DNA of 54,303 nt from an uncultured Eubacteriales bacterium (GTDB lineage: Bacteria > Bacillota > Clostridia > Tissierellales > Peptoniphilaceae): the NCBI GenBank assembly GCA_900539725.1, contig UQDI01000012.1:1-54303 (forward strand), in the 5' to 3' direction. A program made the position numbers and the translations under genes. The notes under the pieces are model-generated. The model was given only the letters and a program-made list of their open reading frames with translations. It made no database searches and was not told the origin of the DNA. Shown here piece by piece: positions 40,945 through 48,034 of this stretch. Numbering within the stretch: position 1 is the stretch's first letter; each line of letters opens with the position of its first letter.

Positions 40945-41612
40945 GGTGGGGTGCTTATACTTGATCGAGTCACTTTATAAAATTTTCCGCTTGATTAAGT
41001 AAATTACTTTTAATAGCAAAATAAATATTCCAAGTAAATTTAATAAATAATTGCTCCTTGAAATATATTTCAAAATTCTTATGATTTTTTATTTTGTCAT
41101 ATATTTCAAGGCTAATAGGGGAAGTGAAATCAATTATCAAAGCAAAATAACTATTCTTAGCAAAATTAAGAAAAGTGATTTTTCTTCTCTAATTTTATAT
41201 TTAAGATGAAAATTTTGTATTCACTATCAAACGACAGAAAAGTGTATTAATGAGCGAAGCATTCGGAGAAAACTGCTTTAATTTCTTGGCGAAGTGAGCC
41301 GCCCGTGGGCTCATCTAGCTGAGCGAAGCGAACGGATATGAGACCACAGGTGAACGAGCTTAGAAATTATCAGTTTTAGTAGACGAGCAAGTGAGTTAAT
41401 CACTTTTCGTTAAGTATCGAAATCAAATCACTTTTCTTTATAAGAAGAAAAAACAAAACATTTTCCAGACGCTGTCTGGAATTTATTTAAAAGGGCAAAA
41501 CTATTATCGTGGCAAAACTATAAATATTTGCCAGACACTGTCTGTTAAATTCATTTTTTATATCGAATAAGTAGAAGAGCAAAACCATTATCGTGGCAAA
41601 TCCATTCACAAG
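40945..41612. repeat. Gene-free interval left of oriC with full four-box element (copy C)
   Basis: It holds copy C of the four-box element (41170-41436, inverted relative to copy B), then two palindromes TCCAGAC-GCT-GTCTGGA (41464-41480) and CAGAC-ACT-GTCTG (41532-41544), each followed by a box GCAAAAC(T/C)ATTATCGTGG (41495, 41579). No ORF with coding character. Confidence 0.65.
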
Positions 41613-41848
41613 TTTTCCACAATTAAAAAAAATAAATGTTGATAATTTTTTTATTTGTTGATATAATATAAAAGACATAGAAAATAGCGAAGATATTATC
41701 CTAGTATTTGTTAATAAACTGTGGATATCCTGTGGAAATGTTGATAAAATTACTTACTTATCCACAGAAAAGGGCTATTATTCTATGCACAATGCGATTT
41801 GAGTAAATATACATATATAGACAGATGCCTGTGGATAAACTATCCACA
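41613..41848. other. oriC: oriC, upstream DnaA-box cluster (incA-like)
   Basis: DnaA boxes near TTATCCACA: TTTTCCACA 41613, TGTGGATAT 41720, TGTGGAAAT 41731 (weak), TTATCCACA 41758 (perfect), TGTGGATAA 41830 (perfect) and CTATCCACA 41840. The dnaA promoter TTGATA-N17-TATAAT (41639-41667) lies within it, so DnaA autoregulation is likely. Confidence 0.88.
41639..41667 (+). promoter_or_regulatory. dnaA promoter
   Basis: TTGATA (41639-41644), 17 bp, TATAAT (41662-41667), about 200 bp before dnaA, with DnaA boxes on both sides. Confidence 0.7.
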
Positions 41849-41866
41849 TAGGACGGAGGTAAAATT

Positions 41867-43198
41867 ATGAACAACGCAAAGTCTCTATTTGCATCGTGTG
41901 TGGAGGCGCTTAAGGAAGACATTCCTATCAATAATATCGACTTGTGGATCAGTGTTTTAGAGCCGGTCGGCTTGGAGGATGGTGTTTTGGTACTTTTGGC
42001 TCCAAATATATTCATAAAGAGTATAGTTGAGTTCAATTACAAGGACACTATCAAGAAAAAACTTGTGTCGATGGATGATGGTGTGAGTGATGTCAAGGTT
42101 TTGGACCCTTCTCAAGGCTACGATTACAAGCAAAGTGTTGAGGAAACGTCGAAAAAAACTGGGGATATAATTCCGAATTTGAATCGATATTTCACGTTTA
42201 ACAGGTTTATTCCGGGGGATGCGAACCTTTATGTTTTTGAAAATTCTAAGAGAATAGCGGAAAATCCTGGCCTTTTATACAATCCATTCTTCCTTTTTGG
42301 TAAGACTGGTCTTGGAAAGACGCATTTAATTAATGCGATAGGCAATAAGATGCTAAAGGACCACAAGGATTTTAGGCTATTATATATCACGAGTGAGGAC
42401 TTCACAAATGAGCTTATTAGCTGCTTACAGAACAGAACGATGCGCGAATTTAAGGAGAAGTATCGCTCTTTGGACTGCTTAATTATTGACGATATTCAGT
42501 TTTTGTCATACAAGGATCAAACGCAAGAGGAGTTTTTCCACACTTTTAACGCGCTTTACTCTATGAACAAGCAGATAATTATAGCATCTGATAGGTCACC
42601 TAGTGACATTAAGAATATTCAGGACAGAATTATTAGCCGTTTTGAAAGTGGCTTAACTATTGAGGTTAAGCAGCCACCTTTGGAAACGCGTATAGCCATC
42701 TTAAAGGCGAAGGCGGATGAAGAGAACTTGGATGTCTCTGATGATGTGCTTGAATACATCGCGAAACGTGCTAAGCAAAACATTCGTCAGCTTGAGGGTG
42801 CCCTTATGGGTGTGAAGGCTGCTTCGGAGCAAGAAGACGGTACAAAGCTTGAAATTACTGTACCTTTGGCGAAGAGTGCGCTTGATTTTATGAGTCAAAG
42901 TGAGGAAAAGGAGATCACTATCGACTCGATTAAGGAAGCGGTTGCTAAGTATTTTAACATTTCGATTGAGGATATAAATTCGAAGAGGAAGCACTCTGAT
43001 ATAGCAATTCCAAGGCAGATAGCGATGTATTTCGCGCGTGTCAATACTGATTTATCGTACCCGAAGATTGGGGAGGCTTTTGGTGGACGCGATCACTCTA
43101 CTGTGATATATGCCTATGAAAAGATTTTGAAGGAAAAGAAGACTAAGGCGAATATTAGGGACGCAGTTGAGGCTTTGGAAAAGATCATCTGTGGATAA
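41867..43198 (+). CDS. dnaA: Chromosomal replication initiator DnaA
   Basis: A 443-residue protein. Domain I about residues 1-80; domain III AAA+ with Walker A GKTGLGKT (about 145-152), Walker B CLIIDDIQFL (about 200), sensor motifs, and the ISS region RTMREFKEKYR; domain IV DNA-binding signature GGRDHSTVIYAYEKI near the C-terminus. GGACGGAGG precedes the ATG. Its stop codon lies inside a perfect DnaA box (43190-43198). Binds oriC and opens the origin. Confidence 0.98.
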   Translation: MNNAKSLFASCVEALKEDIPINNIDLWISVLEPVGLEDGVLVLLAPNIFIKSIVEFNYKDTIKKKLVSMDDGVSDVKVLDPSQGYDYKQSVEETSKKTGDIIPNLNRYFTFNRFIPGDANLYVFENSKRIAENPGLLYNPFFLFGKTGLGKTHLINAIGNKMLKDHKDFRLLYITSEDFTNELISCLQNRTMREFKEKYRSLDCLIIDDIQFLSYKDQTQEEFFHTFNALYSMNKQIIIASDRSPSDIKNIQDRIISRFESGLTIEVKQPPLETRIAILKAKADEENLDVSDDVLEYIAKRAKQNIRQLEGALMGVKAASEQEDGTKLEITVPLAKSALDFMSQSEEKEITIDSIKEAVAKYFNISIEDINSKRKHSDIAIPRQIAMYFARVNTDLSYPKIGEAFGGRDHSTVIYAYEKILKEKKTKANIRDAVEALEKIICG

Positions 43199-43330
43199 GT
43201 CCTCTTTACTGAACATTTAATTCAGAAGACCTGTGGATAAATATTGATGATAAATATGGATTTGATAAACTTATCCACAATTATACAGGACCTACTACTA
43301 TTACTCTTTATTAATCTTATTATAGGGAAA
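43190..43330. other. oriC: oriC, downstream DnaA boxes and unwinding region (incC-like)
   Basis: Perfect DnaA boxes at 43190-43198, 43232-43240 and 43271-43279 (inverted). Twelve bp after the last box the plus strand reads CTACTACTATTACTC (43292-43306), whose complement read 3' to 5' is GAT GAT GAT AAT GAG, the DnaA-trio pattern, running into the A/T-rich TTTATTAATCTTATTATA. This is the arrangement of the Bacillus basal origin unwinding system. Confidence 0.82.
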
Positions 43331-43693
43331 TAGTACTGAGAAAAAATCTTAAGCGAATAAATAGCTTTTATTAATAAGAAAAATGGTTCTGAAAAATCTT
43401 TAAAAAGAAAAATTGTATTACAAAATATATTTATACAAGAAAAATATCTTCTATGATATAAGTGGAAAAATTTTGATTATTTACTATATATATATTGAAG
43501 AGAAAAATAGAAAATTTGAAAAGAACTAAAATTTATAATTTATAATTATATTTTAGTTCGCAGGAAAAACAAGATGATTTCGCGTTGTGCAGAATTTTTT
43601 GGAGCGATGTGTGCTTAGCGCACTCTGTAGCGACAAAAGAATTCGAAACTAGCGAAAGGGCTTGTTTTAACCAGAAATAAAAGAGGTGAAAAG
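43331..43693. repeat. dnaA-dnaN gap: AT-rich stretch, long hairpin and R3 module
   Basis: A very A/T-rich stretch to about 43520, a long hairpin GAACTAAAAT / ATTTTAGTTC (43523-43559), and then an R3 module (about 43558-43672: GCAGAATTTTTTGGAGCGA, GTGTGCTTAGCGCACTC, AGCGACAAAAGAATTCGAAA) ending 22 bp before the dnaN start. The R3 copy is transcribed in the dnaN leader if transcription comes from upstream. Confidence 0.6.
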
Positions 43694-44788
43694 ATGAAGT
43701 TTATAATCGACAAAGATCAATTTTTAAAACATATTACAATCGCTCAAAGGGCTATCTCTCAAAGAAGTCCTCTAGAAATTCTTGAAGCGATTAAGATAAC
43801 TGCAGCAAATAACAGAATCAGGCTTGTTTCGACTGACACTGAACTGACTATCATCAGTGAATGTGAATGCACTGTGGTCGAAGAGGGCACTTGCTGCTTC
43901 TCAAACAAACTTCTTTCTGATATAGTTAGAAAGGTGCCATCTGGCGAGATCAGCTTTACATCAAACGGAGACGACGTTGAGATCAAGGCAAAGTTCTCGA
44001 AATTCAATCTAAAGAGCATGCCGCACGACGATTATCCAGAGATTGACACGCACTACAGCTTGGACAAGTCTGTGAAATTAACTATGAAAGAGCTTAACAA
44101 GATTATCAAGAAAACACTGTTCTCAACTAGTCAAGATCAAGCGAGACCAACGCTTTGCGGTGTTTACTTCAAGTTTGAAGATGGCCTTTTAAGCGCGGCA
44201 AGTCTTGATGGCTACAGAATTAGCTCTTTAAAGTTCAAGGCGGCAGTTGAGGAGAATAGCTCATTTATAGTGCCTTACAGAACTTTAGCTGAAATACAAA
44301 AGATGCTTGACGACACAGACGATATCGTGGAAATATCTTACGCAAGGGACAAGGCTGTCTTTAAAATAGACAGTGCACTTCTATATACAAGGTTAATAGA
44401 AGGCGACTTCTTTAACTACGAAGAAGTCTTTGCAAGCGAGGACTACACTACTGTAGAGATCAATAGGATGGATCTAGTGAACGCAATAGAAAGGGTTTCC
44501 TTGATAGGTTTTGAGGACAGAATCAGTCTTATTGTCATGGACTTTAAGGACAATAACCTTAACATTGCCGCGTCAAACGAGCTTGGTAACGCGACTGACG
44601 ACATAATGGTAGAAAAAACTGGTGACGACATCAAGATTGGCTTCAACGGCCGCTACGTTCTTGAAGGTCTCAAGGCCATGAGCGCGGATAAGCTGACTTT
44701 GAAGCTTTCTGAAAGCATCAGACCTATGAAGATTTACGAGGGTGAGGAGTATCGCTACCTTGTTTTACCTGTAAAAATGCAAGCATAA
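43694..44788 (+). CDS. dnaN: DNA polymerase III beta subunit (sliding clamp)
   Basis: A 364-residue three-domain clamp: starts MKFIIDKDQFLKHITIAQRAIS, has the domain-2 motif RPTLCGVYFKFEDGLLSAASLDGYR (about 155) and ends with YRYLVLPVKM, the conserved C-terminal VLPVRM-type peptide-binding motif. AAAGAGGTG precedes the ATG. Confers processivity on the replicase. Confidence 0.97.
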   Translation: MKFIIDKDQFLKHITIAQRAISQRSPLEILEAIKITAANNRIRLVSTDTELTIISECECTVVEEGTCCFSNKLLSDIVRKVPSGEISFTSNGDDVEIKAKFSKFNLKSMPHDDYPEIDTHYSLDKSVKLTMKELNKIIKKTLFSTSQDQARPTLCGVYFKFEDGLLSAASLDGYRISSLKFKAAVEENSSFIVPYRTLAEIQKMLDDTDDIVEISYARDKAVFKIDSALLYTRLIEGDFFNYEEVFASEDYTTVEINRMDLVNAIERVSLIGFEDRISLIVMDFKDNNLNIAASNELGNATDDIMVEKTGDDIKIGFNGRYVLEGLKAMSADKLTLKLSESIRPMKIYEGEEYRYLVLPVKMQA

Positions 44789-44827
44789 GTGAGTATATAT
44801 AATAATAGTAAAGATTAGGTGAGAATT

Positions 44828-45031
44828 ATGAAGTTTAAGCTAGAAGACGAATACATTCAGTTGCAAAATGTTTTAAAAGTTTGCGCTATTGTTGATAGCG
44901 GTGCCATGGCGAAAAACATCATTCAAGATGGTCTAGTCAAGGTCAATGGCGAGGTCGAGACTCGCAGGGGCAAAAAGATTAGGCAAGGCGACGTGGTCAC
45001 TGTATTTGACGAAAGTATCGAGATATGTTAA
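44828..45031 (+). CDS. yaaA: S4-domain RNA-binding protein YaaA
   Basis: A 67-residue protein, MKFKLEDEYIQLQNVLKVCAIV..., with an S4-like core GLVKVNGEVETRRGKKIRQGD. The ATG at 44828 follows AGGTGA; a GTG at 44819 lies inside that site and is rejected. Always sits between dnaN and recF in Firmicutes. Overlaps recF by 7 bp. Confidence 0.92.
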   Translation: MKFKLEDEYIQLQNVLKVCAIVDSGAMAKNIIQDGLVKVNGEVETRRGKKIRQGDVVTVFDESIEIC

Positions 45032-46125
45032 AGAGTTTAAAGCTTGTAAATTACAGAAGCTTCTCAAAATTATATTTGAAGTTTCATCCAAAAAAGAACA
45101 TAATTTTGGCGAACAATGCCAAGGGCAAATCAAATGTGATTGAGTCGATATATATGCTCAGCTTTTTGAAGAGCTTTAGAACTGAGCGAAATGCGGAGCT
45201 GATCAAGTTTGGCAATGCATCAGCCTATGCCTCTTTCGAGTACCTTTACAAGGATATTTTAAATAGAATTGAGATCACAATCGAGCCTAAGGGTAAGCTT
45301 GTCAAGCAAAATGACAAGATGATCAAGAATGCCAAGGAGTACAATCAACGCTTTGAGGCGGTTCTCTTTGAGCCATTCGACTTAAACATCTTAAAAGGCG
45401 CTCCAGGACTTAGGCGTAAGTACATTGACAGCATATTAACAAGGCTATCGCCCTCGTATCGCGACGAACTACTTAGCTACAATAAAGTGCTTATGAACAG
45501 AAATAAGGCTTTAAAAATGTACAAGGATAAAAATTCTTTAAAAGCAGTTTTAAAGTCCTACGATACACAGCTCATCACGCTTGGCGCGGCTCTCGTAGAG
45601 AAGAGAAAAACATTTACCGAGAACTTTAACGCCATTTGCAAAGCCATACATATGGACTTAAGCGGCGGAGACGAATTACTGATCGAGTACAAGACTAACA
45701 TTGACATAGATAATGATATTAAAACGGCTTACGAAAATGCTTTCACAGCCAATCTTGACAAGGATATCGAGAGGAAGACGACTGCGCTGGGCCCTCATAG
45801 AGATGATTATCCCATAAGCATAGGGGGCAATGAGGCGAGGAAATTCGCTTCGCAAGGCCAATTAAGAACTGTGATGCTCGCGATGAAGATTGCTGAACTC
45901 AAGATGATAAGCGCATTTAATAAGGATGTGACACTTTTACTTGACGATGTTTTTTCAGAGCTTGACAAAAAAAGAAAGCAATACCTTCTTGATGCGGTGG
46001 GTGATATGCAAGTAATATTCACGCTTCAAGACATGGATGATATAAAAGATTTAATTGACGATGATTATTTACTTATAAAGTTAGAAACGAATGAAATGAT
46101 TTACGGAGGAAGAAATGGAAGATAA
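45025..46125 (+). CDS. recF: DNA replication/repair protein RecF
   Basis: A 366-residue SMC-like ATPase. The N-terminus LKLVNYRSFSKL is followed by a Walker A region NNAKGKSNVIESIYMLSF (about residue 29-46), atypical in that the usual GxNGxGKT reads ANNAKGKSN. The ABC signature region is KFASQGQLRTVMLAMKIAEL (about 275), and Walker B is TLLLDDVFSELDKKR (about 305). Loads RecA at gaps. Overlaps gyrB by 11 bp. Confidence 0.95.
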   Translation: MLKSLKLVNYRSFSKLYLKFHPKKNIILANNAKGKSNVIESIYMLSFLKSFRTERNAELIKFGNASAYASFEYLYKDILNRIEITIEPKGKLVKQNDKMIKNAKEYNQRFEAVLFEPFDLNILKGAPGLRRKYIDSILTRLSPSYRDELLSYNKVLMNRNKALKMYKDKNSLKAVLKSYDTQLITLGAALVEKRKTFTENFNAICKAIHMDLSGGDELLIEYKTNIDIDNDIKTAYENAFTANLDKDIERKTTALGPHRDDYPISIGGNEARKFASQGQLRTVMLAMKIAELKMISAFNKDVTLLLDDVFSELDKKRKQYLLDAVGDMQVIFTLQDMDDIKDLIDDDYLLIKLETNEMIYGGRNGR

Positions 46126-48022
46126 GAATTATAATGCGGGTAGTATTCAGGTTCTTGAGGGACTAGAACCCGTTAGAAAAAGACCGGGTATGTACATCGG
46201 CTCAACTGGCACAAAGGGTCTACACCACTGCGTTATGGAGGTTATGGACAACTCCATCGACGAAGTTTTGGCTGGCAGAGCAGATACTGTCAAGGTAGTT
46301 ATATACAAAGACGGAAGCATCTCTGTTGAGGACAACGGCTCGGGTATACCGGTTGAAGTGCATCCTAAGACTGGCAAATCGACTTTGGAGACAGTTCTTA
46401 CTGTGCTTCATGCGGGCGGTAAGTTCAATAACGACGCATACAAGGTATCAGGCGGTCTTCACGGTGTTGGTGTTTCATGCGTTAACGCTCTTAGCGAATG
46501 GCTGATAGCGACTGTTAAGCGTGGCGGCCACATATATGAACAACACTTTGCTAGAGGCAAGGCGCAAGGCGACATCGAGGTTGTTGGCGATACTAAGGAA
46601 TCGGGTACTACTATACAATTTATGCCGGATGAGGAAATTTTTGACACGACTGAATTTTCAAAGGAAGTCCTTGTTAATAAGTTTAGAGAAACTGCCTTCC
46701 TTAATAAAGGCGTTCGCATCACTCTAATTGATGAAAGAGAAGAAGAGCTATCTGAGGAAGTTTTTCACTACGAAGGCGGGATCAAGAGCTTTGTTGAGTA
46801 CATCAACCGTAGCAAAAACGCCATCACAAACGATATCATCTACTTCGACAAGTCCATGGACGACTGCGAGCTAGAAATTGCAATGCAATACACTGACGGT
46901 TATTCGGAAAACGTTTTAACCTTCGCAAATAACATACACACAACAGAAGGCGGCTACCATTTGACTGGTTTTAGAAACGCTTTAACAAGGGCGCTTAATG
47001 ATTATGGTAGGAAAGCCAATATTATAAAGGAAAAAGAAGAAAATCTTTCTGGCGATGACGCGAGAGAGGGTCTGACAGCCATTGTCTCGGTTAAATTAAA
47101 AGAGCCACAATTTGAGGGACAAACTAAGTCAAAGCTTGGTAATAGCGAGGTTCAAGGCATAGTGAACTCGGTAGCGTACCAAGAGCTTAATGACTACTTC
47201 GAACTTCATCCGCAAGAAGGAAAGAAGATTATCGAAAAGGCGATATCGGCGCAAAGAGCGAGGGAAGCGGCTAGAAAGGCGCGTGATCTATCTAGAGGCA
47301 AAAGAAGTGTCTTGGATAACACTACTTTACCGGGCAAATTGGCGGACTGCCAATCGAACGACAATACTGAGACAGAGATCTTCATAGTCGAAGGGGACTC
47401 AGCCGGCGGATCTGCTAAGCAAGGCAGGGACAGGAAGTTCCAAGCAATTCTGCCACTTAGAGGTAAGATACTTAACGTAGAAAAGGCGAGACTTGACAAA
47501 ATTTTGGCTTATGAAGAGATAAAGGCGATGATAACTGCCTTTGGTACAGGTATCGACACAGAATTTAACATAGAAAAGCTTAGATATGGCAAGATCATCA
47601 TCATGACCGATGCCGACGTCGACGGCGCTCACATAAGGACACTTCTACTAACATTCTTCTTTAGACACATGAGGGAGCTTGTTGACGAAGGACACATCTA
47701 CATCGCTCAGCCACCACTATACATGGTTAGCAAAAACAGAAAAGAGTACTACGTTTACGACGATGACGAGCTTGAAGATTTACTTAAAGAGATAGGCAGA
47801 GACAACTACACTATTCAGCGTTACAAAGGTCTTGGTGAGATGAACCCTGAACAGCTTTGGGAGACTACCATGGACCCAGAACATAGAATTTTACTAAGGG
47901 TTAATGTTGATGACGCTGTTAACGCCGACGAGATATTCTCCATGCTTATGGGTGACAAGGTCGAGCCGAGAAGAGAATTTATTGAAAAGAACGCAAAATA
48001 CGCGTCGAACTTAGATATATAA
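46115..48022 (+). CDS. gyrB: DNA gyrase subunit B
   Basis: A 635-residue protein. GHKL ATPase domain with VMEVMDNSIDEVLAG (N-box), DNGSGIPV and GGLHGVGVSCVNALS; TOPRIM domain EGDSAGGSAKQGRDRKFQAILPLRGKILNVEKA, MTDADVDGAHIRTLLLTF; C-terminal YKGLGEMNPEQLWETTMDPEHR. GGAGGAAG precedes the ATG. No obvious quinolone-type change seen in the TOPRIM motifs. Confidence 0.98.
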   Translation: MEDKNYNAGSIQVLEGLEPVRKRPGMYIGSTGTKGLHHCVMEVMDNSIDEVLAGRADTVKVVIYKDGSISVEDNGSGIPVEVHPKTGKSTLETVLTVLHAGGKFNNDAYKVSGGLHGVGVSCVNALSEWLIATVKRGGHIYEQHFARGKAQGDIEVVGDTKESGTTIQFMPDEEIFDTTEFSKEVLVNKFRETAFLNKGVRITLIDEREEELSEEVFHYEGGIKSFVEYINRSKNAITNDIIYFDKSMDDCELEIAMQYTDGYSENVLTFANNIHTTEGGYHLTGFRNALTRALNDYGRKANIIKEKEENLSGDDAREGLTAIVSVKLKEPQFEGQTKSKLGNSEVQGIVNSVAYQELNDYFELHPQEGKKIIEKAISAQRAREAARKARDLSRGKRSVLDNTTLPGKLADCQSNDNTETEIFIVEGDSAGGSAKQGRDRKFQAILPLRGKILNVEKARLDKILAYEEIKAMITAFGTGIDTEFNIEKLRYGKIIIMTDADVDGAHIRTLLLTFFFRHMRELVDEGHIYIAQPPLYMVSKNRKEYYVYDDDELEDLLKEIGRDNYTIQRYKGLGEMNPEQLWETTMDPEHRILLRVNVDDAVNADEIFSMLMGDKVEPRREFIEKNAKYASNLDI

Positions 48023-48034
48023 TGAGGTAAAAAG

